This document shows positions 13,201 through 21,524 of a DNA stretch of 64,000 bases, piece by piece; position 1 is the stretch's first letter, and every line of letters begins with the position of its first letter. The notes under the pieces were generated by a model. The model made no database searches, had not been told where the DNA came from, and saw nothing but the letters and a program-made list of their open reading frames with translations. Where the stretch lies: contig NC_066292.1 of assembly GCF_905404315.1 (NCBI RefSeq), positions 8,618,001 to 8,682,000 on the forward strand. Direction: 5' to 3'. Origin of the DNA: Leptidea sinapis. Its lineage: Eukaryota > Arthropoda > Insecta > Lepidoptera > Pieridae. The translations under genes and the position numbers were made by a program.

Positions 13201-14899
13201 AAACTTTATGAACGATGCAGGACTCGAACCCACGACCTCTCGCGTTCAATGCGAGTGTTCTTCCAACTGAGCCAACCGTTATGGAGCTGGTATAATGATA
13301 TAACTAGTCAGCTGATCTTGTAATGATGTTTTAAGTAAGCAATTTGTTCTTATTTCTATGAAGTGTATTTATATAAAAGTAAATACTTACATATCCAGTT
13401 TTATCGGTAACTCGGCAACGGGAGGTTCTTCAACCAACACTGATGCACTAATTTCAAAATAAATAAAGTAATTAAAATAAAACATTTTCAAGAAAAAATA
13501 ACACTCATAAGTCACAACAAAGATTACCTTTCATCGATAGAAAATAATAAGTCGGACTTAGACATTTCCATTTTCTGAGTGCTACGTAAAATAAAAAAAA
13601 AATAATTAGTTGAAAATGAGAAGCAGTGTTTTTTCACCGATACACATAAGCTGTATAATCATATATATATATATATAAAATTCTCAAGTCGCGGTGTTTG
13701 TAGTTAAACTCGTTCGAAATAGCTTGACCGATTCTCATGAAATTTTGAGTGCATATTGGGTGGTCAACGCCAAATTTTTATTTTTATTTTTTTGACATTT
13801 TTTTTTAAATTTGTATGATTATGTGTCAGCATTAAAAAATACATACAACTTCAAATTTTCACCCATCTACGATCAGCAGTTACTTTTGTATCGCGATTTT
13901 AATATCGACAATAAAACGTTTGGGTCAGTTAGTTAAGAAAATAATAATATAGTAAAAAATACATAAATAGTAATATATTAAAAAATACAGAATTAAGTTT
14001 GACATATTAGAATCTAATATAAAACATATCAAAATTTAATCAGTTTTAACCCTGTTAATATTTATAACAACGTAAATAACATCTGTGTATTTTTTACGTG
14101 ATTCACCCGATGGTTACTGCTACTCTTATCATCTCTTGTAGCACAAGAGGAATCAGAAGAGAATTGTAGATAGTACGTTTCACGCCTTATAAATTGTCAT
14201 ATAAACGTACATACGAAAACCGAAAACACATTATTACGTGGCGGGCAAGGATCGAACCGGGAGCTCTATGTTGAAAATAAATAAATAACGGTTAACATAA
14301 TATGTAACGTAAATAAAACGGTTAAATTTTGATATTTTTAAAACAAATTTCACAACTATATTTTACAATCTTCAAACTATTATTTATTTCTTTAGATCTT
14401 ATATCCTTTCGGCCAGAACCACAGATTAACAGTTTAATTTATTAATCGAAGGTCATAAGAACTTCGTGGAAGTCAAAACAATTAATGTATGTCGGTTTAA
14501 TCGTTATGAAAGACAAAAGTTACAAATTATTAAGTATTTAAATGAACTATTTAGAGGTTTTGATATTTATATTATGATATATGAAGATTGTAAAACATTA
14601 TTTAAAAAATAACAAGAAACAAAAAATTACATTCTGTCCTCAAACATATAGGTTGCAGGAGCTGGTAACGGGTGTGATAAGTATCTTTGATCAAAAAAAG
14701 GATAAATATAACCTCTTTGGTTCATGTCGGGCCTGTAATTCTCAATAACACAAAAGCAAACTCATATAAATGATAAAGTTCTGCAACATAAAAGGGAATT
14801 TAACTGATAAACAAAACGATAACAGATTATTTAAATAAATGTTTTTACGTACATTCTGTCCTCTTCGTAAAAGAAATCTTCTTCGTATTCTTGCATCAT
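1293..14899 (-). CDS. PICK1: PICK1: PDZ and BAR domain scaffold protein (PRKCA-binding protein), nine coding exons
   Basis: Coding exons, 5' to 3' on the minus strand: 14853-14899, 7511-7622, 6652-6780, 4839-5071, 3844-4018, 3416-3609, 2397-2549, 1989-2091 and 1293-1643. All junctions are GT-AG and phases agree, giving 498 residues. Residues 20-105 form a PDZ domain with the ligand loop NLIGISIGGG and the PICK1-specific Cys-Pro-Cys at 46-48. Residues 130-350 form the arfaptin-homology BAR domain, with IGVREPQ, LNKAIPDTKLTIRKY and YLSYCLKVKEMDDEEY. The acidic tail (383-498) is longer than in the mammalian protein (415 residues). PICK1 clusters membrane proteins and binds curved vesicle membranes. 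I chose the start at 14899 because MMQEYEEDFFYEEDR leads in frame into the PDZ exon; the second ATG follows immediately. The introns hold many transposon relics. No frameshift was seen. Confidence 0.93.
4508..4808 (+). repeat. SINE-like repeat family A, copy 2
   Basis: Full-length forward copy in PICK1 intron between coding exons 4 and 5. Starts TTTACCAGTGGGAGGCTC and ends near TTTCATAAACAAAA. Both foldbacks are present; the second has perfect GAGCGGCACT arms. Confidence 0.88.
5352..5493 (-). repeat. tRNA-headed SINE family T, copy 1
   Basis: The minus strand of 5401-5472 folds as a tRNA cloverleaf: acceptor AACGAT/ATCGTT, D arm, anticodon stem CTCGC/GTGAG with loop ACGGAAC, and T arm GCGGG-TTCGAGT-CCCGC. 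The tail (CATAAATTTTGTTTTCAAAT) is shared with three other copies in the window, which marks this as a repeat and not a working tRNA gene. Position 33 is C, where tRNAs have U. A perfect 28-base palindrome abuts the head at 5466-5493. Confidence 0.7.
5682..5861 (+). pseudogene. LINE reverse transcriptase C-terminal fragment
   Basis: An open frame containing RKVKYFCHLLRHERYQLLQL followed by an IMVGKV and GRRKMS motif. This is the tail seen after the RT domain in RTE-like retrotransposons of insects. It is cut off by the palindromic element starting at about 5858. It lies in a PICK1 intron and has no function of its own. Confidence 0.6.
5858..6035. repeat. Palindromic MITE, copy 1
   Basis: Ends are inverted copies: AATGATTTAAGTTTTCTTTA on the left and TAAAGAAAACTTAAATCAT on the right, continuing into ATTCCGCCAACATT and AATGTTGGCGGAATTAA. 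The centre carries CGACACGTGTTTCGCCTC and GGCGAGACAACACGTCC. A second, more decayed copy lies at 29715-29900. Confidence 0.8.
6250..6562 (-). repeat. LINE family B, 3' end fragment
   Basis: A 5'-truncated copy of the LINE best seen at 21657-22893. It covers the last codons of the RT (WNELPCAVF and similar) and the 3' tail ending TATTCCATAAAA. It sits in the PICK1 intron between exons 3 and 4. Confidence 0.85.
6795..7002 (-). repeat. SINE-like repeat family A, copy 3, truncated
   Basis: Begins at the 3' tail end (TTTTTATGTTAATAAGGGAC) and stops in the CTGCCGTGAAACAGTAATG region, so the 5' third is missing. There is a short internal deletion after CAGCTGAT. Lies in the intron between PICK1 exons 2 and 3. 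Confidence 0.8.
7075..7115 (+). mobile_element. Helitron 3' terminus (solo end)
   Basis: GACGAAGTCGCGGGCACCAG followed by CTAGT is the classic 3' end of lepidopteran Helitrons, with the short GC-rich stem before CTAGT. No matching 5' end is close by; the related 5' end at 13660 is 6.5 kb away. Confidence 0.6.
7692..8096. repeat. MITE family M2, copy 1
   Basis: Inverted ends: TTAGATTAAGGATTGGTCTC and, on the right, GGAGACTAATCCTTAATC. The inner arms extend through CCAAGTAGATACCGC and GCGGTATCTAGTTGG. About 170 bases of additional sequence in the middle are absent from the other copy at 43504-43725. Confidence 0.8.
8660..8846 (+). mobile_element. Helitron-like 3' fragment
   Basis: Matches the 3' half of the element at 17521-17882 (TGAAACAATTTCATTATAAC, GGGAGCATAT, TTATTTATTATATACAGAAC), ending with a mutated GGATTAGCTGGT in place of GGGTCAGCTAGT. 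Intronic. Confidence 0.6.
8850..11434. other. Long PICK1 intron stretch without recognised genes
   Basis: AT-rich. I see no exon with plausible splice sites. It contains small imperfect inverted repeats: AACGCGTTATA facing TATAACGCGTT near 9454-9488, TAGCGATTCAATT facing AATGAATCGCTA at 9798-9850, and a related degenerate unit at 10545-10715. These are probably worn MITEs. Confidence 0.5.
11435..11525 (-). repeat. LINE family C, 3' UTR fragment
   Basis: Contains ACCCATTAGG, GCCTCAGACCTGAGAAGAAT and GGGTGCGAAGAAG..CGGGCTTCTTT, the signature of the LINE-C 3' UTR seen in longer copies at 27655, 57585 and 61466. Confidence 0.65.
11676..11813. repeat. MITE family M1, copy 1
   Basis: A 138-base foldback. 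Left end CCCCCTTATTCATAATGGTC, right end GACTATTATTAATAAGGGGG, with inner arms GCTAACTTTAAAA and TTTTAGTTAGC. CAG flanks both sides. The copy at 16689-16826 is nearly identical. Confidence 0.85.
12025..12071. repeat. Near-perfect 47-base hairpin
   Basis: Stem AAATATG-A-AGTCCTCTCCATA, loop AAAAA, then the complement ending C-CATATTT: twenty paired bases and one mismatch. It is in PICK1 intron 1. It is not part of a repeat I can find elsewhere in the window. Confidence 0.7.
12607..12850 (+). repeat. tRNA-derived SINE (family S), copy 1
   Basis: The head carries box B GGTTCGAATCCCGG and an A-box region AGCCAAATGGTTAG. The body contains TGTTTCCGAGTCATGGGTGT and CTATGCCTAGTTTGGGGCAA, and the tail is TATTATTATT. 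A reverse copy of the body lies at 29105-29290. This is a typical lepidopteran tRNA-SINE, not a functional tRNA, because the 5' acceptor half is incomplete. Confidence 0.8.
13150..13283 (-). repeat. tRNA-headed SINE family T, copy 2
   Basis: Cloverleaf head at 13209-13283 on the minus strand (anticodon-arm CTCGC-ATTGAAC-GCGAG; T arm GGGTTCGAGTCC), followed by the family tail through AGGGTTATCACTTTAAAAC. Confidence 0.75.
13391..13571 (-). CDS. PICK1: Alternative 5' coding exon pair of PICK1
   Basis: Two small exons. 13528-13571 starts with ATG (MEMSKSDLLFSIDE) behind an acceptor CACTCAG and ends at donor GTAATC. 13391-13447 runs from acceptor AATTAG to donor GTAAGT and encodes ASVLVEEPPVAELPIKLD. 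Joined, they stay open and end in phase 2 with AT, exactly what the PDZ exon at 7622 needs. Joining exon 1 at 14853 to the 13574 acceptor gives a stop in the next exon, so the pair fits as an alternative N-terminus and not as an addition. A separate upstream untranslated exon would be required. Confidence 0.5.
13660..13930 (+). mobile_element. Helitron-like 5' end fragment
   Basis: Begins in TATATATATAAAATTCTCAA and continues GTCGCGGTGTTTGTAGTTAA and GACCGATTCTCATGAAATTT, the conserved start of lepidopteran Helitrons. The 3' CTAGT end is not adjacent, so this is a truncated copy. Lies in a PICK1 intron close to the alternative 5' exons. Confidence 0.6.
14631..14732 (-). CDS. PICK1: Candidate cassette exon of PICK1 (N-terminal insert of 34 residues)
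   Basis: A 102-base open stretch bounded by acceptor TTACAG and donor GTAATT. Its phase (2 in, 2 out) lets it sit between exon 1 and the PDZ exon without breaking the frame. It would add PDMNQRGYIYPFFDQRY, a proline-rich piece, and end in MFEDR. Its last 11 bases, GAGGACAGAAT, plus the donor GT are identical to the end of exon 1. It also has its own ATG at 14723-14725. Use of this exon is inferred only. Confidence 0.5.
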
Positions 14900-15681
14900 T
14901 TTTTAACTTAATACAAACAGTAAAAATTAAACTTATTCACAAAATAGAGCCGTGTTTTACGTTTGTAATTTGTATTGATTTTTCGTATCGTATTAACATG
15001 GCAGCTATCAGTTAGACGTCGCTGTAATGTACTCAGCTCTGCGCATGTGTCGAAAAAAGCTGCCAATTGCTGTCAGTTTAATGTTCAGTTCGTTGTCAGT
15101 TTTACCGCGAAATCTTGTAATGAGGTTTTATTAAATATGGTGTTAATCACAGATTTGTTACAATTGAGATTCTAATTATATCATAATATTATGTTGTTTA
15201 TGTGTAAAAAGGAGGAAATTAAAGCAAGAATTGGAATAAATAAATCCAATACGAAGGGTGTGGTTTTTCATCCCGATAGCTAGAGACCAAACACATCTAA
15301 AGCCACCCAGCAAATGTTTTGGGAAGTGTTAAATTGTATGCAAAAAATAGCACTGACCTTGGATCTTAATATTTCCACCTGTTCCTTCAGTGTTTTTAGG
15401 CAGTGTCAGGTTGATATCAAGAGGGCGCGCACCGCGAAACCTACTTGTCGCGGTTTTTGATCAGAAATCCCTAAATGTCTAGAGCAACGGGATCATGCCA
15501 TTTCCTACAAAATGGGAAAATGTTATCGAATAAATTGTCACATTTTATATACTAATGTAATTTAATGTAAATACTTAAATATTGAAAAAAATGTTTTGAG
15601 TTTTCATATAAAAATGCGATGAAAGTTTTTCTCCAACATGTTAAATCATTACAGGAGATTTTTATCTAAACCAAAGAATAT

Positions 15682-15980
15682 GCAGTGGGAGACTCCTTTG
15701 CACAAGATACCGGCTAGATGATGGGTACCACAACGGTGCATATTTCTGCCGTGAAGCAGTAATGTGTAAACATTACTATGTTTCGATCTAAAGGACGCCG
15801 TAGCTAGTGAAAGTACTGGGCAAAAGGAAACATCTCAAGGTGACAAGCGCAATTGTAGTGCCGCTCAGAACTTTTATGTTTTTCAAGAATCCTGAGCAGC
15901 ACTGCATTGTAATAGGCGGGGCGTATCAATTACCATCAGGTGAACGTCCTGCTCGTCTCGTCCCTTATTTTCATAAAAAA
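15682..15980 (+). repeat. SINE-like repeat family A, copy 4
   Basis: Nearly full-length forward copy, from GCAGTGGGAGACTCC to CCCTTATTTTCATAAAAAAG. Both foldbacks are present. Confidence 0.87.
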
Positions 15981-16014
15981 GAATGTGTAATCGTTCAAGT
16001 ACTCTTCTATTGAA

Positions 16015-16205
16015 ATTACAGGACAAATTATATCTCTCAAAGAAACGAGTGCAATTGCGACACCGTTCAGAATATATGATTCAATCAAGAACCATGAGAG
16101 GTACATTAACTACTCTTTATTCTGTGGTGGTACTTCATTGTAATAAACAGGGCGTAACACTTTCCATTACGTGAACGTCTTGCTCGTCACTCTTTCACGA
16201 TACGT
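16015..16205 (+). repeat. SINE-like repeat family A, degenerate copy
   Basis: Strongly diverged second half of family A (GAGTGCAATTGCGACACCGT, TTCATTGTAATAAACAGGGC, GAACGTCTTGCTCGTCACTC). About 25 extra bases lie inside the hairpin loop. It directly follows copy 4 in the same orientation. Confidence 0.6.
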
Positions 16206-16688
16206 ATTTTTTTTATAAAAGAAGAACCGTATTGTGCAATTATTTAAAAGATGCCTAAGGATGTGGATTTTATTAGATACTGGACATCAATAACATCTTA
16301 ATTAAAAAACAACATCCTGTTAAATATAATCTAAACAACTTTTTAGGGGAACGCAAAAATATTTTAGCAACATATAACGAAATGAAATTTTATTTGCAAG
16401 AAAACAACAGCAGTAGTTAAGATGTTAACATAATATTATTAATAATTCAATATGTTTCGTCAATTGACATGCAAATTATGTTATAGAGTTGTCTAAGTAC
16501 CTAAGTAAGAAGTATAATGTATGCTCAATTAGTCGGCACAATACAATGTTAGCATTATCGGCTTCAGTGATGGTTAGGGGAGGGTATTAGCTATCATGGA
16601 GTGATAATATTATAGGTATCAAACATCAGCTTTAGCATCTTAACAACATCGTCCAAAAATTTTCATGTTAGCAAGAAGTTAAGATATA

Positions 16689-16826
16689 CCCCCTTATTCA
16701 TAATGGTCCGCTAACTTTAAACAGCCGCTTAGGAGTGTTTTTTCTCATTCTGACTTAGGTCAATAGAAGAAGACAGAGTGAGAATTAGCAATGCTTTAAG
16801 TTAGCAGACTATTATGAAAAAGGGGG
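16689..16826. repeat. MITE family M1, copy 2
   Basis: 138 bases, same termini as copy 1 (CCCCCTTATTCATAATGGTC and AAAAAGGGGG). TA flanks both ends. Internal sequence TAGGAGTGTTTTTTCTCATT is shared with copy 1. Confidence 0.85.
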
Positions 16827-16944
16827 TATGAATATTAACATAAAAAGCAGCAACTTAAATGACTGTTGGTATTTGTTATGGGTACTACCATCACTAATTT
16901 AATTCTGATGATAGTTTTATGTAATTAAATGTTATATTATGATA

Positions 16945-17190
16945 ATAAATGGGCAGGGCATAAAGTTCGACCGGCAGATGGCCGTTGGGACAGTAAAGTC
17001 CTCCTAATGGCGACCACGTACCGGAAGACGCAGTGTTGGTAGGCCGTATGGATCGACGATCTGGACAAGATCGCCGGAATACGTTGGATGAGGGCAGCGC
17101 AGGACCGATCGTCATGGCGATCTTTGGGAGGGATTTGATTTGGATATAGGGAGGCCTTTGTTCAGCAGTGGACCTGAAGTATCTTTAAGA
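16945..17190 (+). pseudogene. RTE-type LINE 3' fragment, copy 1
   Basis: Plus-strand remnants of the post-RT tail: KWAGHK, RRQMAVGTV and GRPYGSTIWTR-like pieces in shifted frames, then MRAAQDRSSWRSLG and a GGLCSAVDLK end. The same tail occurs at 23772-24046. Several frameshifts. Confidence 0.7.
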
Positions 17191-17520
17191 ATAAATAAAT
17201 AAAGAAAATTAGACTCAGCTCCAGGCCATAGAGTACAATTCAAACAAGCGTGGTTAGAAACAAGCCGAAAACAAACGTTGTTGAATTCATCAGATGTGAA
17301 GACTGGCCTCTATTACCGATCTTAATCAGCTGGATGATAATTTAAGGTGAGTTTTAGAGAGTATGGTATGCTGTTAACGCTGTGATAAATTTAAAGGACT
17401 AATTCTATTATCATCATTTTTTTTACGAGCTTCGTGTTTTAAATGCTATTAGCGTATAAGGATATGTAGATATATTATATCCTGTATACATAAGAATACT
17501 AATAGTAGTATTATTATCTT

Positions 17521-17882
17521 AATATATATAAATTACCTGACACGTTGTTTGTCCGCGATGGACTCCTAAACTAATGAACGGATTTTAATGGGGATTACTT
17601 CATGGAGTGCAGTTTAGTCCAACTTGAGAGATAGGATAGTTTTTATTTCATTTTCGCACCCATAATTATTTTTATGTTCAATATTTGTTTTGTATGGACA
17701 TATTTTCTATGCGAGAATTTAGTGACGCACGGTTTGACAGTTCCAATGTGAAACAATTTCATTATATGAATAGGGAGCATTTTTTACGAATTAATTCTAT
17801 ATGTTTTGAAATATTATCGGCAAATTCGTATAAAACAGTTTTTTTAATTATCTACAGAATAACGTCTGTCGGGTCAGCTAGT
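17521..17882 (+). mobile_element. Non-autonomous Helitron, full length
   Basis: Starts TATATATAAATTACCTGACA, contains GGACTCCTAAACTAATGAAC and GGGAGCATTTTTTACGAATT, and ends GTCTGTCGGGTCAGCTAGT at 17882. It has no terminal inverted repeats and no target duplication, as expected for Helitrons. About 360 bases, no coding capacity. Partial copies lie at 8660, 60243 and 62218. Confidence 0.72.
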
Positions 17883-17917
17883 ATATATATAAATATGATA
17901 TTATGTTCATATATATA

Positions 17918-18718
17918 AAGCCAACGGGTAACTGTTGTTAAGTGATGACCGCCGCCAATATTCTCTTGCAACACCAGATGAATCACAAGAGCATTACCAG
18001 CCTTTAAGGACGTACGTTTTTTGAAGGTACCCATGTCGTATCATCCTGAAAACACCGCACAAGGAAGCTCATTGCACAGCTTTATGGAATTGGAAGAAAG
18101 TTACTTGAAAACCGCACTGTGGAGGAACGCCACACATCCAAATGGTGAGGATGATATCCTAATTTGTGGCGTATCGTGCTTTTATACCGAAAGGAAAATC
18201 TCATTCTCACTAATTCTACCAAGATTAAATCAATATTAAATGCTTAATCAGCCTTATGCCCTACATTCTAAGGGTATAACAGTGCGAAGGTGAAATTCGG
18301 CGGCAGGAATCAGGTGAAACAGCCCTTCGGAACACTCCCCGTGGTAAATGCGGTAGAAGAAACACACAATTAAGTCAAGTTAAGTCACGTCTCTTCACAA
18401 TGCCAGGTGATCAAACCGTTCATAGAGCACTGGGTCTTCGAAAATACCCAGTACTCCGATAATAGGCGAGGCTTTAAGGGAGGTCTTTTGAAGAGCGGTG
18501 AAACGACAAATGGTTTTTTTTTGTGGTAAACGCGCAAACTTGAGTCTTCTGGGGGTTAAATTGGACAAGTTTACATTTACCCCATTCCGCGACCTTCTCA
18601 AGAGAGGACTCGATACAAGACACAAGTTTCATCCGGCACTTGTTGACGATTTCCCTAGAGAGATCTACATGGCCCTTGTATACGGCATCACCAGTAGGTA
18701 TTGTCATCTGCATAGATT
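17918..18718 (-). pseudogene. LINE family B copy, internally deleted, with a 102-base insert
   Basis: Minus-strand copy of the LINE-B RT C-terminal region and 3' tail. Recognisable pieces are GDAVYKGHVDLSREIVNKCR, LEKVAEWGKCKLVQFNPQKT, and SPIIGVLGIFEDPVLYERFD. The last shows that about 200 bases between GILG and the SVLCERLDHL block have been lost. An unrelated insert at 18180-18281 splits the 3' part. Confidence 0.8.
18180..18281. repeat. 102-base insert inside LINE-B copy
   Basis: Interrupts CGTGC/GCGAAGG of LINE-B. GTGC occurs on both sides. The ends TTTTATACCGAAAG and AAGGGTATAACA are roughly inverted (TTATACC core), which suggests a very short MITE. Confidence 0.5.
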
Positions 18719-18756
18719 ACGTCATACCAATATATATCGATCCATGCGTCACTCAA

Positions 18757-18860
18757 ACGGTTGGCTCAGTTGGTAAGAGCGCTCGGACGGAACCCGAGAG
18801 GCATGGATTCGAATCCCGAATGGTACATAAATTTTGGTTACAAATTTAATAAAAGATATG
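18757..18860 (+). repeat. tRNA-headed SINE family T, copy 3
   Basis: AACGGTTGGCTCAGTTGGTA, anticodon arm GCTCGGACGGAACCCGAG, T arm GGATTCGAATCCCGAATG, then CATAAATTTTGGTTACAAAT as in copy 4. The acceptor stem does not pair fully. Confidence 0.7.
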
Positions 18861-18954
18861 AAATTGCAATTTTGTACTCAAAAGTCAATAAGTTTTGTAT
18901 ATTTATTTAAACATTCATATCCAATTCTTCTGTCTTATAGGAAGGTCATAATGA

Positions 18955-19395
18955 TGAACATAGGTTATTATTCAAAAGTCGTAGTCCCTGACTCATCGAA
19001 GTCAGCCCTTGTCCATCCGATCCAAAAAAAAGGAGACAGTTCGGATCCAGCAAACTACAGGCGTATTGCCATTACCTCCCTGTTCTCCAAAATCATGGAG
19101 AGCATAATTAACCGACAGCTCCTGGTATACCTAGAAGGTCACCAGATGATAAACGACCGACAGTACGGTTTCCGCAATGGTCGGTCGGGAGGTGATCTTC
19201 TGGTATACCTAACACATAGATGGGCGGCGGCTATTGAAAGTTATGGCAGTTAGCCTGGATATAGGGAAGGCCTTTGATCGTGTATGGCACAAGGCGCTCC
19301 TCTTAAAACTTCCATCATTTGGGCTTCACGAGAGCTTATGCAAGTGGACCTCCAGCTTCCTCACTGGGCACAGCATACAGGTTGTTGTCGACGGT
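18955..19395 (+). pseudogene. LINE family B reverse transcriptase, N-terminal half of RT
   Basis: Contains ALVHPIQKKGDSSDPANYRR, then ITSLFSKIMESIINRQLLVY, then MINDRQYGFRNGRSGGDLLV. A frame change follows, then SLDIGKAFDRVWHKALLLKL and SFLTGHSIQVVVDG, where it stops before the YADD block. The first catalytic aspartate (SLDIGKAFD) is present. Its last 150 bases overlap in content with the start of the copy at 21657, so these are two insertions and not one split element. Confidence 0.85.
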
Positions 19396-20326
19396 CATTT
19401 TAGATTAAGTTACAATGGTTTTTTTTTTACAATTTGTCCGAGGATATTTGGACAGACCTAGCACAAGCTTCGGTCTAAATGGACAGCCAGTTGCAATCAC
19501 CAGCCTTAAGTTTTAGTCTAATGCTTTGGTTTATAAATTATGGTATCTTTTTTTCGTCTCTAAAATAAAAAAAATAAAAACATAAGTGCTTAAAGGTAAC
19601 GCAGGTATTCTCTGTAATAAAGGTACGCAAAGAATGAAATTCCGATGGGGCAATAAAGGAAGTAATTTTAACGTTATGGTCTGCCGACACTTAAGGCAGC
19701 ATAAAGAAATTCATTACATAACAATATTGTAACGGTTCAAATCAAATTTATTATAATGACGTTTGAATAATATGTAAATAAGTAGTTGTAAAGCCTTCCA
19801 AGATTAAGTTAGCGAGTGGCTAAACACGACCTACTTTTGTTATACTCAAATGTATAGGTAGTTAAGTTTAATTATATTATATTTAATCTACAACTTCCAG
19901 CTTAATAATTACAAGATATCAATTTCAATTTATTGCAGTTCCATAAATACATTCCTTAAATATAACATTTGGACTACTTAAATGATTGTACAAAGTAGTA
20001 TTATGGAGTTAGAGTATCGCAATTTGGTCTGAACCGTAGTAGGGAGACCCATATTTTTATTAAGTTTCGTTTGAGTCGTTTAGAAAATAGTAGCATTTTC
20101 AAATAAAAAGTATTTTAGTATTTTGATCAATTCATTTTCGTTATCTATGCTTCGAATTTTGTCTGGCAGATTATTATATATTTTTATGTAGATTACGTAA
20201 GGACTCGAGGTATGAAGTATTAATTTTGATTGCCTTTATTTTTATTATTATCTCTTATTATTCTTACCTCCATTACCTCTTATACATTTATCGTAAGAAG
20301 ATATTGCCAATATATATGGAATAGAT
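19396..20326. other. Gene-free stretch
   Basis: AT-rich sequence with no ORF, RNA gene or repeat that I recognise. Confidence 0.4.
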
Positions 20327-20684
20327 CACGGACTAGTAAAAAAAGAAGGACTCCGCGCCGTGATATTAGCAAGTGAAGCACCTTTATACTAGTGTGTGTG
20401 TGGTTACGGGGTATATTAGATACACAAGATTTTCTCCCTTAAATAATCATATATCCACAAATACTTTTATTGTTTTGTTTTTACACTTTTTCACAATGCA
20501 CGACGGCATTTTCAAAATATTTTATTGCGACGCAAACTGATTGGTCACAGACGATGGCAAATCTCATAATGGCGGCCGATCGGCTTGTATTAGTGTAAGT
20601 GTATGCGTGGGGCTATGTATTTACATGTTTACCGGCTTTTTTTGGTGCCTTACTGTTATGTAAGGTGACACGGAGTCCTTCTTA
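20327..20684. repeat. MITE family M3, copy 1
   Basis: Left end CACGGACTAGTAAAAAAAG followed by AAGGACTCCG. The right end CACGGAGTCCTTCTTATTGT matches the complement for the inner part only, so the outermost bases are worn. It carries a middle segment (GACGCAAACTGATTGGTCAC and AATGGCGGCC) missing from the copy at 41283. Confidence 0.78.
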
Positions 20685-20876
20685 TTGTACTTACTTGTTT
20701 GGTGCAATCATTTAAATTTGAATCAGAAGGTTAGAAATGGGAAGATAAGGTAGGAATAGATATGTTATAAGTGCAAATTCCTTGCGGGACATTTACCCTC
20801 AGATATTGCGGCACTTTTGCACTAACGGTGTGCCTCAGACCTTGGACGTTAGATAACTTTATAATTAAAAAAAATT

Positions 20877-21137
20877 TTGGGTACCACAACGGTGCCTATT
20901 TCTGCCGTGAAGCAGTAATGTTTAAGTATTACTGTGTTTCGGTCTGAAGGGCGCCGTAGCTAGTGAAGTTACTGGGCAAATGAGGCTTGACATCTAATCT
21001 CTCAAGGTGACGGGCGCAATTGCAGTGCCTTGAAATACCAAAAATTCTGAGCGGCACTGCATTGTTATGGGCAGGGCGTATCAATTACCATATGCTGAAC
21101 GTTCTGCTCGTCTCGTCCCTTACTGTCATAAAAAAAA
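20877..21137 (+). repeat. SINE-like repeat family A, copy 5
   Basis: Lacks the first 40 or so bases; begins GGGTACCACAACGGTGCC and ends CCCTTACTGTCATAAAAAAA. The AATG..CATT palindrome has one mutation. Confidence 0.85.
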
Positions 21138-21524
21138 GTTAACGAGTGCGGACACATCAATAGGTAGAATCGCATTATTCTCACATCAGGCATTGTAAAG
21201 GTTAAGTAACACAATGGAATAACTCTCTCTATTTCTTTATATAGTGTTTCGACATATATAAAGGACACGACACACGTATTATTAATCGCTTGTGACGAAA
21301 CAATTTACATTTCGAATGCGGACTCTTACATAATTTCGCTGTAGACGACTACGGGCTTACACACGCAAAAGATAAAATTATAGCAAGATACTTGAGGAAT
21401 AATTACAGGCATTAGAAACAGGGTGCAGGCCTCAACTAGCCTTAAATATTGGCTTGAGTGAAGTAAGTTGGATGAAAGAGGTCGTAATAGCTAGTGATAC
21501 ATTCATACAGTGTTTTACAAAGCT

